In this document: in pieces, positions 18,716 through 27,540 of the stretch
How positions within the stretch are numbered: the stretch's first letter is position 1
Layout of the letters: the number at the start of each line of letters is the position of its first letter
Program-made: the position numbers and the translations under genes
DNA from: Sphingopyxis sp.
GTDB taxonomy: Bacteria > Pseudomonadota > Alphaproteobacteria > Sphingomonadales > Sphingomonadaceae
Assembly (NCBI RefSeq): GCF_016704835.1
Contig: NZ_JADIZJ010000021.1
Location: 558,001-622,000, forward strand
Length of the DNA: 64,000 bases
Direction of reading: 5' to 3'
The notes under the pieces: model-generated
What the model saw: the letters and a program-made list of their open reading frames with translations, nothing else
What the model was told of the DNA's origin: nothing
Databases searched by the model: none

Positions 18716-19786
18716 CTAGACCGCCGTTTCCTCCGCCGGGTCGTTCGCCGCAACTTCGCGTGCTATCGCCTTGGTGTGGACCAGCGACACCCGCGTTCCC
18801 GGCGCCTTGTCGGTAACAGTGATTTCGGCGCCGAGCTGTTTGGCGAGCGCCTGGACGATGCGGGTGCCGAGGCCGGCCTGCGAGTCGTCGCCGGTTTCGG
18901 GGATGCCAACGCCGTCGTCGCTTACCGACAGCGTCCAGTCATCGCCCTTTGCCGCGTAGCCGACGATGACATGGCCCTGGCGCCCTTCGGGGAAAGCATG
19001 CTTCAGCGCATTGATCACCAGTTCGGTGACGACCAGCCCGATGCTGACCGACATGTCGCCGCCGACCGACACCGGATCGACCGCGGTGGTCAGCGTCAGC
19101 TGCTCGCGGTCATAGATCATCGATGCGCCAATACTGGCGCACAGCTGCGCCAGATAGGGTTCAAGCTCAACCTGCCCGCCGTCCGAATGCGCGAGGTGGC
19201 GTTGCAGGGTCGCGATCGACATCACGCGTTGATGGGCGTCGCTCAGATGGCCGCGCGCCTCTTTCGACTGCACCTTGCGTGCGCTTTGCATTAGGATGCT
19301 GGCGATGATCTGCAAGCTGTTGGCGACGCGGTGCTGCATTTCGTGGAGCAGCGCCGCATTGTCGAGGACCAGGCTTTTCTGTCGCTTTTCGCTGGCGCGC
19401 ACGTCGGTGACGTCGATGACGGTGACCAGCATCCGCGCCTGCTCGCTATCGCCATAGTCGAGCCGCTGCGCTTTTACGACGACGCAGCGCGTCGCCCCGG
19501 CGCTGGTGTCGATCTCCATCTCATAGGCTTCGACCTCGGCATGGCCCGACAAGGTTGCATCGATCAGCGAATGGAGCCGCGGCAGGTCCCAGTGATGATG
19601 GTCGAGGTCGTACAACCGCATACCGGTGACGGTGTTGGGGTCGATGCCGAACGCGGCGCAGAAACTGTCGCTCGCCGCGACGACCGCCAGCTTCTCGTCG
19701 AGTAGCAGCAGCGGCGCGTCGGACGCGAGGACGACCGCCAACCCAAGGGTGCGGCCGAGATTGATCGGATGTGGTGGGGCAGCCAT
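18716..19786 (-). CDS. PAS domain sensor histidine kinase, HisKA_2/HWE type
   Basis: A 356-residue soluble kinase. The PAS domain covers about residues 20-130. The HisKA_2 dimerisation block is LLHEMQHRVANSLQIIAS with phospho-acceptor His152. The HATPase domain runs from about 240 to 335 (VTELVINALKHAFPEG; DDGVGIP). The PAS lacks the LOV photoactive cysteine motif. Such kinases in alphaproteobacteria often act on PhyR or single-domain regulators of the general stress response, but no partner regulator lies beside it. The start at 19786 is chosen because the upstream extension is non-PAS and arginine-rich. It is divergent from pstS, but is not a PhoR: it has no membrane helices and a different kinase class. 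Confidence 0.88.
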   Translation of the reverse strand: MAAPPHPINLGRTLGLAVVLASDAPLLLLDEKLAVVAASDSFCAAFGIDPNTVTGMRLYDLDHHHWDLPRLHSLIDATLSGHAEVEAYEMEIDTSAGATRCVVVKAQRLDYGDSEQARMLVTVIDVTDVRASEKRQKSLVLDNAALLHEMQHRVANSLQIIASILMQSARKVQSKEARGHLSDAHQRVMSIATLQRHLAHSDGGQVELEPYLAQLCASIGASMIYDREQLTLTTAVDPVSVGGDMSVSIGLVVTELVINALKHAFPEGRQGHVIVGYAAKGDDWTLSVSDDGVGIPETGDDSQAGLGTRIVQALAKQLGAEITVTDKAPGTRVSLVHTKAIAREVAANDPAEETAV

Positions 19787-20156
19787 GCGGCGCGCCTTCC
19801 CGGTCAGCCCGGACCGCGGAACGCGGCCTTGTCGGCAACCTGTCGCCGGGCATCGAGTCGGCCTTATCGCCGACGGTCGCCCCTGATCGCACAGGATAGC
19901 ATGACGGCGCGGCGGCACGCGTATGAAATCGGCGGGGCGCAGCCCACGTTGCGGCAGGATGAGCCACAGTTCAGTAAAGTTCAGCCTTACGCGCCGGTGT
20001 CCTTCGTGAATCTGCAGGCGAACGGGATTCCAAGGCAATTGAAGCCCGGGGAATGAAGCTTGCAGAAATCGGGTATCCCAAGATATGAAAAATTTAGCCT
20101 GTATCTTTCTAGATTAAGAGTGGCGGGGCTCGCGTCTCTACGCCTCCTGGGTAATC
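19787..20156. other. Intergenic leader between the kinase and pstS, no gene seen
   Basis: About 370 bases without a convincing reading frame. The part beyond about 20050 is distinctly AT-richer than the flanking genes (AAAAATTTAGCC, TCTAGATTAAG), as expected for promoter DNA. The Pho-box array follows immediately. Nothing else is recognised. Confidence 0.6.
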
Positions 20157-20174
20157 ATGACACTTCCATGACAC
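20157..20174 (-). promoter_or_regulatory. Candidate Pho box, minus orientation
   Basis: Read on the minus strand this is GTGTCAT-GGAA-GTGTCAT, each half matching six of seven positions of CTGTCAY with the correct 4-base spacer. It faces the kinase gene, but the distance to that start (about 370 bases) is large. It may simply add PhoB binding to the pst promoter. Confidence 0.6.
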
Positions 20175-20177
20175 TCC

Positions 20178-20195
20178 CTGTCACAAACACGTCAC
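20178..20195 (+). promoter_or_regulatory. Candidate Pho box of the pst operon
   Basis: CTGTCAC-AAAC-ACGTCAC: the first half is a full match to CTGTCAY, the second matches five of seven, with a 4-base spacer giving the 11-bp PhoB repeat. It lies 84 bases upstream of the pstS start. The array as a whole shows 11-bp periodicity from 20157. Confidence 0.75.
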
Positions 20196-20278
20196 ACAAA
20201 ACCCCCAAATGGCGCTCAGCGAGTCGCCGCGGGGGTGGCGGCTTGGTTCGGTAACGACCCCCATCAACAGGATTTTCC

Positions 20279-21340
20279 ATGGCTCAGAAATTCGCGCCCC
20301 GCACCCTTGGCGTCGTTGGCGCCGCCGTGTGCGCGCTGGCGCTTTCCGCCTGTCAGGATCAGGCTTCGTCGGGTGGCGGCGCGCGCGATTATATCAGCGC
20401 GGTCGGTTCCTCGACCGTCTATCCCTTTGCCACCGCGGTCGGTGAAAAGTTCGCCGAAGCGACGGGCAACAAGACGCCGAAGATCGACAGCACCGGCACC
20501 GGTGGCGGCTTTGAACGCTTCTGTTCGGGCGTCGGCGGCGACACCCCCGACATCGCCAACGCATCGCGCCGGATCAAAAAGAAGGAATTCGACACCTGCG
20601 CCAAGAATGGCGTGAAGGACATCGTCGAAGTCCAGATCGGCATCGACGGCATCGCGCTGGGCGAAGCGACGCGCGGCCCCGGCTTCAAGCTGACCGAAGA
20701 AGATGTGTACAAGGCGCTGGCCGCCAACCCCTATGGCAAGCCCAACACCGCCAAGACGTGGAAAGACGTCAACCCGGCGCTGCCCGCCGTCGCCATTTCG
20801 GTGTTCGGCCCGCCGTCGACCAGCGGTACCTATGACGCGTTCAAGGAGCTGATCCTGGGCCGCGGTTGCGATGCGAATCCCGAGATGAAGGCGCTGAAGG
20901 ACAGCGACAAGGACAAGCACGAAGCGACCTGTACCGCGCTGCGCGGTGCGCCCTTCTATGTCGAGCAGGGCGAGAATGATCATCTCATCATCTCGAAGCT
21001 CGACAAGAACCCGACCAGCCTGGGCATCTTTGGTTTTTCGTATCTCGATGCGAACAAGGACAAGATCAAGGCCGTCCCGGTACAGGGCGTTTCGCCGACC
21101 TATGCCGCGATCGCCGACGGCAGCTATCCGGGTTCGCGTCCGCTGTTCATCTATATCAAGAAGGCGCATGTCGGCGTCGTCCCGGGGCTGGCCGAATATG
21201 TCGCCGAGTTCCTGAAGGGCGCGGGCGAAGGCGGCTATCTCAACGCCAAGGGCTTGATCGTGTCGCCGAAGGACATCGCCGCGACCGCGGCGGCGAACGG
21301 CGCCGGCATGACGGTGCTCGACGGTTCGGTGCTGAAGTAA
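20279..21340 (+). CDS. pstS: Phosphate ABC transporter substrate-binding protein
   Basis: A 353-residue lipoprotein: the lipobox LSAC puts the acylated cysteine at residue 25. The mature protein has the PstS phosphate-binding segments VGSSTVYPF, DSTGTGGGFERFC and PPSTSGTYDAF. It captures phosphate in the periplasm and delivers it to PstCA. Compared with E. coli PstS it has an insertion with extra cysteines (GRGCDANPEM...TCTAL), as in other sphingomonads. The ribosome site AGGA lies 8 bases upstream. First gene of the pst-pho operon. Confidence 0.97.
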   Translation: MAQKFAPRTLGVVGAAVCALALSACQDQASSGGGARDYISAVGSSTVYPFATAVGEKFAEATGNKTPKIDSTGTGGGFERFCSGVGGDTPDIANASRRIKKKEFDTCAKNGVKDIVEVQIGIDGIALGEATRGPGFKLTEEDVYKALAANPYGKPNTAKTWKDVNPALPAVAISVFGPPSTSGTYDAFKELILGRGCDANPEMKALKDSDKDKHEATCTALRGAPFYVEQGENDHLIISKLDKNPTSLGIFGFSYLDANKDKIKAVPVQGVSPTYAAIADGSYPGSRPLFIYIKKAHVGVVPGLAEYVAEFLKGAGEGGYLNAKGLIVSPKDIAATAAANGAGMTVLDGSVLK

Positions 21341-21354
21341 GTTTCCCCCCCGCT

Positions 21355-21397
21355 GGTGACCGGGGCGGGTTCCGATCTGCGCCGGTCACCGGTTTTT
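21355..21397 (+). terminator. Terminator-like hairpin between pstS and pstC
   Basis: GGTGACCGG pairs perfectly with CCGGTCACC across an 18-base loop, followed closely by TTTTT. A partial terminator here would reduce pstC and downstream transcripts relative to pstS, which is needed in larger amounts. Confidence 0.55.
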
Positions 21398-21400
21398 GGA

Positions 21401-21437
21401 CCCGCCTACCCGCCTACCCGCCTACCCGCCTACCCGC
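21401..21437. repeat. Tandem repeat of CCCGCCTA, four copies
   Basis: Four perfect copies of the 8-mer CCCGCCTA plus a partial CCCGC. It is non-coding, in the pstS-pstC gap. Copy number could vary between strains. Confidence 0.85.
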
Positions 21438-21457
21438 GTTCGCCGTACCCATCATCC

Positions 21458-21535
21458 GTTCGCGCTGAGCTTGTCGAAGCACTGTCCTTCCTTTCTTCAA
21501 GGCAAGAACGGCCCTTCGACAAGCTCAGGGCGAAC
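21458..21535. repeat. Long inverted repeat between pstS and pstC
   Basis: Two 22-base arms (21458-21479 and 21514-21535) containing CTGAGCTTGTCGAAG and its complement, starting and ending with GTTCG/CGAAC, one mismatch, and a 34-base spacer. The CTTCGACAAGCTCAG core is a common dispersed palindrome of sphingomonads. Confidence 0.8.
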
Positions 21536-21568
21536 GAATTGTAAGTTGGCCCCATTACCGAGGACCAA

Positions 21569-22945
21569 GTGACCTTCAACGCCGCCGCCCTGTTGCTGTT
21601 GATCGCCGGCCTCGCGCTGATCGGCTGGATTGCCGGTCGGCAGCGGTCGAACCTGTTGGCGGGGCGCGCGGGGACCAAGCTCCATTCGCGCCCGCAATAT
21701 CATGGCTGGTACGTCGCGCTGTGGCTGTTCGCACCCGCCGCGCTGTTTCTGGCAGTGTGGTCGTCGGTGTCGCCAGGCCTGATCACCAATCAGGTCCTGG
21801 CAAGCGACGCGGCGCAATCCCTGCCCGCCTTTGGTTTCGAGCGCGGCGCGATACTGTCCGACGCGCGCAGCGTCGCGCTGGGGCAGCAGGAGCGCGTGCG
21901 GCTGCCCGCCGCGGCGCCGCTGGTCCAGCCCTATGCCGACGCGGCGCATCAATATGCGTGGATCGGCATCGCGGCGATGCTGGCGCTGGCGCTGGCGGGT
22001 GGGCTGTACGCCTTCACGCGGATCAAACCCGATTTCCGCGCGCGGACGCGGGTCGAGCGGATCGTCATGGCGTTCCTGCTGCTCGCGTCGCTCGTCGCAA
22101 TCCTGACCACCTTTGGCATCGTGCTGTCGCTCTTGTTCGAATCGATCCGCTTCTTCCAGCTGGTATCGCCGATGGAGCTGTTGTTCGGGACCAACTGGGC
22201 GCCGCAGAGCGGGGCGCCGGTCGACGATACCTTCGGCGGCATTCCGCTGTTCTGGGGCACGGTGCTGATCGGTGCGATCATCGCGATGATTGTCGCCATT
22301 CCCATTGGCATGATGACCGCGGTGTACCTGACCCAATATGCCGCGCCGGTCGTGCGCCGCTGGGTCAAGCCGATCCTGGAGATTTTGGCCGGGGTGCCGA
22401 CCGTCGTGTACGGCTATTTCGCCGCGCTGACCGTCGCCCCAGCCTTGCGCGAATTTGCGGTGATGCTGGGCATTCCCAACGCATCGACCGAAAGCGCGCT
22501 GGCGGCGGGCATCGTGATGGGGGTGATGATCATCCCGTTCGTGTCATCGATGGCCGACGACAGCATCAACGCGGTGCCGCAGGCGATGCGCGACGGATCG
22601 CTGGCGCTGGGCGCGACCCCGAACGAGACGATCCGCCAGGTGCTGATCCCCGCCGCCTTGCCCGGCGTGATGGGCGGCATATTGCTCGCGGTCAGCCGCG
22701 CGATCGGCGAGACGATGATCGTGGTGATGGCCGCCGGCCTGTCGGCGAACCTGACCGCCAACCCCTTTGCCAGCGTCACCACGGTGACCGCGCAGATCGT
22801 CAAACTGCTGACCGGCGACCAGGAATTCGACAGCGCCAAGACGCTCGCCGCCTTTGCGCTGGGGCTGGTGCTGTTCGTCGTCACCCTGCTGCTCAACATC
22901 GCCGCGCTGCGGATCGTGAAGAAGTATCGCGAAGCTTATGAATAA
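21569..22945 (+). CDS. pstC: Phosphate ABC transporter permease subunit
   Basis: A 458-residue inner-membrane permease, longer than E. coli PstC because of an N-terminal extension with two additional helices (residues 5-22 and 49-66) and a periplasmic loop. The transport core has the EAA-type loop (DGSLALGATPNETIRQV, residues about 345-361). It forms the channel with PstA. The start is GTG at 21569 with GAGGA five bases upstream. It overlaps pstA by 8 bases. Confidence 0.95.
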   Translation: MTFNAAALLLLIAGLALIGWIAGRQRSNLLAGRAGTKLHSRPQYHGWYVALWLFAPAALFLAVWSSVSPGLITNQVLASDAAQSLPAFGFERGAILSDARSVALGQQERVRLPAAAPLVQPYADAAHQYAWIGIAAMLALALAGGLYAFTRIKPDFRARTRVERIVMAFLLLASLVAILTTFGIVLSLLFESIRFFQLVSPMELLFGTNWAPQSGAPVDDTFGGIPLFWGTVLIGAIIAMIVAIPIGMMTAVYLTQYAAPVVRRWVKPILEILAGVPTVVYGYFAALTVAPALREFAVMLGIPNASTESALAAGIVMGVMIIPFVSSMADDSINAVPQAMRDGSLALGATPNETIRQVLIPAALPGVMGGILLAVSRAIGETMIVVMAAGLSANLTANPFASVTTVTAQIVKLLTGDQEFDSAKTLAAFALGLVLFVVTLLLNIAALRIVKKYREAYE

Positions 22946-24194
22946 GCCCACCAATCCCACCGACTGGAAAGGCGCGGCGATGCAGAAACGCATCGCGGGC
23001 CGCTACGCCGCCGAACGCCGCTTCCGGCTGATCGGGCTGGGCGCGGTGCTGTTGTCGGGTGCGTTCCTGGCGTTCCTGCTGTTCGTGATGGTCGGCAATG
23101 GCGCGCGCGGCTTTACCTATACCAATGTCGCGGTGCCGATCGATTTCAAGGCGATGCCGCTGACGATCGACAAGGCGCGGCTGAGCGATGCCGACGCCGA
23201 TCAGGTGATCGCGAGCGCCGGGCTGGCCGACATCGTCGCCTTTGCCGCCGACGAGGCGCTGGGCGACGGCGGGTCCGAGCTGATTTCCGAGAACGCGTGG
23301 AAAGAAGTGCGCAGCGCGATCAAGGACGACCCCGAATTGCTGGACGGCAACACGGTGTTCGAACTGCCGACCGCGAGCGCGGTCGACATGGCGGCGAAGG
23401 ACGGCGCGGCGGGCGCGCTGGGGGCGCAGGTCGCGGCGCTGGAGCAGGACGGCAAGCTGTCGACGGGCATCCACTGGCCGTTCTTCAAGAATGCCGATGC
23501 GACCGATCCCGCGGTGGCGGGAATCTGGGGGGCGCTGAAAGGGTCGGTGCTGACGATCTTCATCGCCTTCCTGATCGCGTTCCCGACCGGGGTGCTCGCG
23601 GCGCTGTATCTGGAAGAATATGCGGCGAAGAACCGCTGGACCGACCTGATCGAGGTGTCGATCAACAATCTGGCTGCGGTGCCGTCGATCATCTTTGGCC
23701 TGCTCGCGCTCGCGGTGTTCATCAACTGGTTCGGGATCTGCCAGGCGAGCCCGCTCGTCGGCGGGCTGACGCTGGCGCTGATGACGATGCCGGTGATCGT
23801 GATCGCCAGCCGCAATGCGATCAAATCGGTGCCGCCGTCGATCCGCGATGCGGCGCTGGGCGTCGGCGCGAGCCCGGTGCAGGTGGTGTTCCACCATGTC
23901 TTGCCGCTCGCCCTGCCCGGCATCCTGACCGGCACGATCATCGGAATGGCGCGCGCGCTGGGCGAGACCGCGCCGCTGCTGCTGATCGGCATGCGCGCCT
24001 TTATCGGCGACGTCCCGGGCGGTATCTGTTCGCCTTCCACCGTGCTGCCGATGCAGATCTTTCTCTGGTCGGACGAAGTCGACCGGGGCTTTGTCGAGAA
24101 AACCTCCGCCGCGATCATCGTGCTGCTTGTCGTGCTGCTGTCGATGAACGCCTTTGCGATCTATCTTCGCAACAAATTCGAACAACGCTGGTGA
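22938..24194 (+). CDS. pstA: Phosphate ABC transporter permease subunit
   Basis: A 418-residue partner permease of PstC with six core helices and the EAA loop RDAALGVGASPVQVVFHH. An unusually large periplasmic segment (about residues 55-180) lies between helices 1 and 2, as in other alphaproteobacterial PstA proteins. It overlaps pstC by 8 bases and ends two bases before the pstB start codon, so translation is coupled. Confidence 0.95.
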   Translation: MNKPTNPTDWKGAAMQKRIAGRYAAERRFRLIGLGAVLLSGAFLAFLLFVMVGNGARGFTYTNVAVPIDFKAMPLTIDKARLSDADADQVIASAGLADIVAFAADEALGDGGSELISENAWKEVRSAIKDDPELLDGNTVFELPTASAVDMAAKDGAAGALGAQVAALEQDGKLSTGIHWPFFKNADATDPAVAGIWGALKGSVLTIFIAFLIAFPTGVLAALYLEEYAAKNRWTDLIEVSINNLAAVPSIIFGLLALAVFINWFGICQASPLVGGLTLALMTMPVIVIASRNAIKSVPPSIRDAALGVGASPVQVVFHHVLPLALPGILTGTIIGMARALGETAPLLLIGMRAFIGDVPGGICSPSTVLPMQIFLWSDEVDRGFVEKTSAAIIVLLVVLLSMNAFAIYLRNKFEQRW

Positions 24195-24196
24195 CC

Positions 24197-24979
24197 ATGA
24201 CCCAAGACGATCTAACCATCACCGATCCCAAGATGCGCGCGCAGGGAGTCGACGTCTTTTACGGCGACAAACAGGCGATCAACAATGTGTCGATCGACGT
24301 CGGCACCGACCTGGTCACCGCGTTCATCGGCCCGTCGGGCTGCGGCAAGTCGACCTTCCTGCGCTCGCTGAACCGGATGAACGACACCGTCGCGAGCGCC
24401 AAGGTGACCGGCCGGATCGAACTCGATGGCGAGGACATTTACGCGCCGTCGATGGACGTCGTGCAGCTGCGCGCGCGCGTCGGCATGGTGTTCCAGAAAC
24501 CGAACCCCTTCCCCAAGTCGATCTATGACAACGTCGGCTACGGCCCGCGTATCCACGGACTCGCGCCGTCAAAGCCTGACCTGGATGTCATCGTCGAGCG
24601 CGCGCTGGTGCGTGCCGGGCTTTGGGACGAGGTCAAGGACCGCCTGCTCGAAAGCGGCACCGCGCTGTCGGGCGGGCAGCAGCAGCGCCTATGCATCGCG
24701 CGCGCGATTGCGGTCGATCCCGAAGTGATCCTGATGGACGAGCCCTGCTCGGCGCTCGACCCGATCGCGACGGCGAAGATCGAAGAGCTGATCCACGAAC
24801 TGCGCGGCAAATTCGCGATCGTGATCGTCACGCACAACATGCAGCAGGCGGCCCGCGTGTCGCAGCGCACCGCCTTTTTCCACCTCGGGACGCTGGTCGA
24901 ATATGGCAAGACCACCGACATCTTCACCAACCCGAAGCAGGACCGCACCAAAGACTATATCACCGGCCGCTACGGCTGA
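24197..24979 (+). CDS. pstB: Phosphate ABC transporter ATP-binding protein
   Basis: A 260-residue ABC ATPase that powers PstCA. Walker A is GPSGCGKST, the Q-loop is in VFQKPNPFP (PstB-specific), the signature is LSGGQQQR, Walker B is VILMDEPCSALD and the H-loop is VTHNM. The ATG at 24197 follows the pstA stop by two bases; a GTG at 24191 overlapping that stop is an alternative. The longer open frame upstream is a shadow of pstA. Confidence 0.98.
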   Translation: MTQDDLTITDPKMRAQGVDVFYGDKQAINNVSIDVGTDLVTAFIGPSGCGKSTFLRSLNRMNDTVASAKVTGRIELDGEDIYAPSMDVVQLRARVGMVFQKPNPFPKSIYDNVGYGPRIHGLAPSKPDLDVIVERALVRAGLWDEVKDRLLESGTALSGGQQQRLCIARAIAVDPEVILMDEPCSALDPIATAKIEELIHELRGKFAIVIVTHNMQQAARVSQRTAFFHLGTLVEYGKTTDIFTNPKQDRTKDYITGRYG

Positions 24980-25007
24980 GCCCAGCGACCGAACAAGGAC
25001 GAAGTAG

Positions 25008-25727
25008 ATGGCAGTAGTCAACGATCACACCGTCAAGGCTTTCGACGAAGACCTCAACCGCCTGCGCGGGCTGATCAGCGAAATGGGCGGCCGCGCCGAA
25101 CAGGCGCTGCTCCAGGCGATGACCGCGCTCCACAAGGGCGACCTCGACCTCGCGGCGCAGGTCGTGCGCGACGACAAGAAGATCGACGCGCTGGAAAGCG
25201 AAGTCGAGCAGCTGGCGGTGCAGACGATTGCCCTCCGGGCGCCGATGGCCGACGATTTGCGCGAAATGATCGCGGCGCTGAAAATCGTCTCGGTCGTCGA
25301 ACGCATCGGCGATTATGCGAAGAATATCGCCAAGCGCGTCGCGCTGATGGATCAGACGCGATCGATTGAGGCGATCCCGCTGCTGATGTCGATGTCGTCG
25401 ATCGTCGCCGAGCTGATCCACGACGCGCTCGACAGCTTTGCCGCGCGCGACGCCGAACTCGCGGTGCGGGTGACCGTCCGCGACAAGAATGTCGATGATT
25501 TCTACAACAGCATCTTTCGCACGCTCGTCACCTTCATGATGGAGAATCCGAAATATATTTCGGAAAGCGCGCACCTGCTCTTCGTCGCCAAGAACCTCGA
25601 GCGCATGGGCGACCATGCGACCAACATCGCCGAGATGGTCTATTATGTCGTCACCGGCGAACATATGGAGGAACGCGAGCGCGGCGAGCAACCCGAAGAT
25701 GGCGCCGCGGAGCAGGAGCAAGGCTGA
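25008..25727 (+). CDS. phoU: Phosphate signalling complex protein PhoU
   Basis: A 239-residue helical protein with two PhoU domains, carrying the metal-binding E/D-xxxD motifs (RIGDYAKNIAKR and RMGDHATNIAEM). It couples the Pst transporter to repression of the PhoR-PhoB pathway under high phosphate. AAGGACGA precedes the ATG. The stop codon shares one base with the phoB start (TGATG), suggesting coupled translation. Confidence 0.97.
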   Translation: MAVVNDHTVKAFDEDLNRLRGLISEMGGRAEQALLQAMTALHKGDLDLAAQVVRDDKKIDALESEVEQLAVQTIALRAPMADDLREMIAALKIVSVVERIGDYAKNIAKRVALMDQTRSIEAIPLLMSMSSIVAELIHDALDSFAARDAELAVRVTVRDKNVDDFYNSIFRTLVTFMMENPKYISESAHLLFVAKNLERMGDHATNIAEMVYYVVTGEHMEERERGEQPEDGAAEQEQG

Positions 25728-26425
25728 TGCCGCAACCCGACCTGCTGCTGATCGAGGATGACGAGGCAATCGCCGAACTCATCGTCTGGCATTTCGCACG
25801 CGAGGGCTTTTCGGTCCGGCAAACGCCCGACGGCGAACAGGCGCTGGTGCTGGTCGAGGAGCGCGTCCCCGACATCGTCCTGCTCGACTGGATGATTGAA
25901 AGCCTGCCTGGCATCGAGGTGTGCCGCCGCCTGCGCCGCAATCCCAAATCGGCGAATGTCCCGATCATCATGCTGACGGCGCGCGGCGAGGAAGAAGACC
26001 GCATCCGCGGGCTGGAAACCGGCGCCGACGATTATGTCACCAAACCGTTCAGCCCGCGCGAACTGGTCGCGCGCGTGTCGGCAGTGCTCCGCCGCCTACG
26101 CCCCGCGCTGGCGGGTGAATTGCTAACCTATGCCGACATCGAGCTGGACTCGGTGGCGCACAAGGTCATCCGCAACGGCCAGACGGTCGCGATGGGGCCA
26201 ACCGAATTCCGCCTGTTGCGCCATTTCATGGAACATCCGGGCCGCGTCTTTTCGCGCGGCCAGTTGCTCGACAGCGTGTGGGGCCAGGACAGCGACATCG
26301 AACTCAGGACGGTCGATGTGCATATCCGACGTCTGCGCAAGGCGATCAACCTGCCGGGGACGACGGATATTATCCGCACGGTGCGGTCGGCGGGCTATGC
26401 GCTGGATTCGGGGAAGAGCGGCTGA
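25727..26425 (+). CDS. phoB: Phosphate regulon response regulator PhoB
   Basis: A 232-residue OmpR/PhoB-type regulator. The receiver domain has EDD at 10-12, phospho-acceptor Asp54 and Lys in TKPFSP; the winged helix DNA-binding domain follows from about residue 130 (MGPTEFRLLRHFMEHPGRVFSR; RTVDVHIRRLRKAIN). It binds Pho boxes such as those at 20157-20195 and 29919-29936. The usual partner phoR is not in this window, so it must be encoded elsewhere. Confidence 0.97.
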   Translation: MPQPDLLLIEDDEAIAELIVWHFAREGFSVRQTPDGEQALVLVEERVPDIVLLDWMIESLPGIEVCRRLRRNPKSANVPIIMLTARGEEEDRIRGLETGADDYVTKPFSPRELVARVSAVLRRLRPALAGELLTYADIELDSVAHKVIRNGQTVAMGPTEFRLLRHFMEHPGRVFSRGQLLDSVWGQDSDIELRTVDVHIRRLRKAINLPGTTDIIRTVRSAGYALDSGKSG

Positions 26426-26437
26426 CCCGATCGGGCG

Positions 26438-27376
26438 TCATTTTGCTGGAGCGGGGAGCAGATATTTGAGGCCGCGCGTAATGCCGCGCGGCGCGACGGT
26501 GAAATGGTCTTCATCGTTCAACACCTCCACTTCCATGCGCAGCGACGGATAATTGCGCGACCGCAAGGCGCGATCCATGTTCCTGGTATCCGTCACCATA
26601 TTGACGTCTTTGGCATAGCGCGGGTCGCCCGGTCGCATTTCCTCATATTCGCCGATATACATATAAATGCGCGCCGGCAGGTCGTCGTGCTTTGCGGCAT
26701 AAGCCTTTTCCCGGGCCGCCATATGATGGCGATCGTACCAGAAGGACGAGCTGCCGAGGATATAGCCGTCGAAAAGCCGCGGATCGCTGAATAAAATCTC
26801 GCTGCCCAGAAGTGCCCCATAGGAGTGGCCAAGGAAAAGCCGCCGGCGTTCATCGGTCCGGTAACGATCGGCCACAAAGGGCAAAACCTGGTCGCGGATA
26901 TAAGCGGCGTAAGCGGCTGCCTGTCCGTGTACCGCGCCGGCGGGCGCGGTGCTGGGTCCGTTCGGTGTCGGCGTATAATCGCGCCGCCGGCTTTGCATTC
27001 CGCCCTCTCCCTTCGCGTAAGAGAGGCCAATCAATATAAACTCTTCGACGGTCGGCCGCTCGACGTTAAGCCGCCGGGCGATCTGCTTGATCAGCGGAAA
27101 GGCATAATCGGCATCGGTGACATAGAGGACCGGGTATCGGCGCTGGGGATGCTCGCCATAGGATGGCGGCAGCGCGACGAACACCTGATACACACGACCG
27201 GAAACAGGATCGGCGACATTCCAGACCTCGGTGCCGGCGACTTCGTAAGGCAGTCCCTCGCCGCGCTGGACGGAAGCGAAGGATTTGTTGGAAGCCGCTG
27301 ACTGCCTGCTGGCAGCATCGGAACAGCTCGCCAGCAGCAGGCTGGCCAAGGCGCCGAACAAAAGCCCTCTGATCAA
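26438..27376 (-). CDS. Alpha/beta hydrolase, putative esterase lipoprotein
   Basis: A 312-residue protein of the putative esterase family (PF00756, like Fes/IroE/antigen 85). A lipobox LASC puts the acylated cysteine at residue 18, so it is probably anchored in the envelope. The nucleophile lies in FLGHSYGALLG; the acid and histidine are near the C-terminus (NDEDHFTV). The TTG at 27376 has GGAG seven bases upstream and gives a clean lipoprotein signal; a TTG at 27397 is possible but has no ribosome site. The substrate is unknown; siderophore or small ester hydrolysis fits the family. It converges with phoB after 12 bases. Confidence 0.85.
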   Translation of the reverse strand: MIRGLLFGALASLLLASCSDAASRQSAASNKSFASVQRGEGLPYEVAGTEVWNVADPVSGRVYQVFVALPPSYGEHPQRRYPVLYVTDADYAFPLIKQIARRLNVERPTVEEFILIGLSYAKGEGGMQSRRRDYTPTPNGPSTAPAGAVHGQAAAYAAYIRDQVLPFVADRYRTDERRRLFLGHSYGALLGSEILFSDPRLFDGYILGSSSFWYDRHHMAAREKAYAAKHDDLPARIYMYIGEYEEMRPGDPRYAKDVNMVTDTRNMDRALRSRNYPSLRMEVEVLNDEDHFTVAPRGITRGLKYLLPAPAK

Positions 27377-27540
27377 TCTTATGCTCCGTAAGGACAATCG
27401 GACACTTGCGACCCAATCACCGCGCCGCGCCGCGATTTGGTGGAGGCTCCATAATCTTTCAGCGCATTGAAGGAAGGGAATTTCTGTATCGGTTCGGTGC
27501 CGGCTAGAGTTGATTGCTCGCGTGCGGCCCGAATTCCAGG

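Noticed and set aside
18716..19786. Considered as PhoR, partner of PhoB
   Set aside because: No membrane helices and the phospho-acceptor block is HisKA_2/HWE type, not the HisKA type of PhoR.
21401..21437. Considered as a CRISPR array remnant
   Set aside because: The repeat unit is 8 bases with no spacers and no cas genes nearby.
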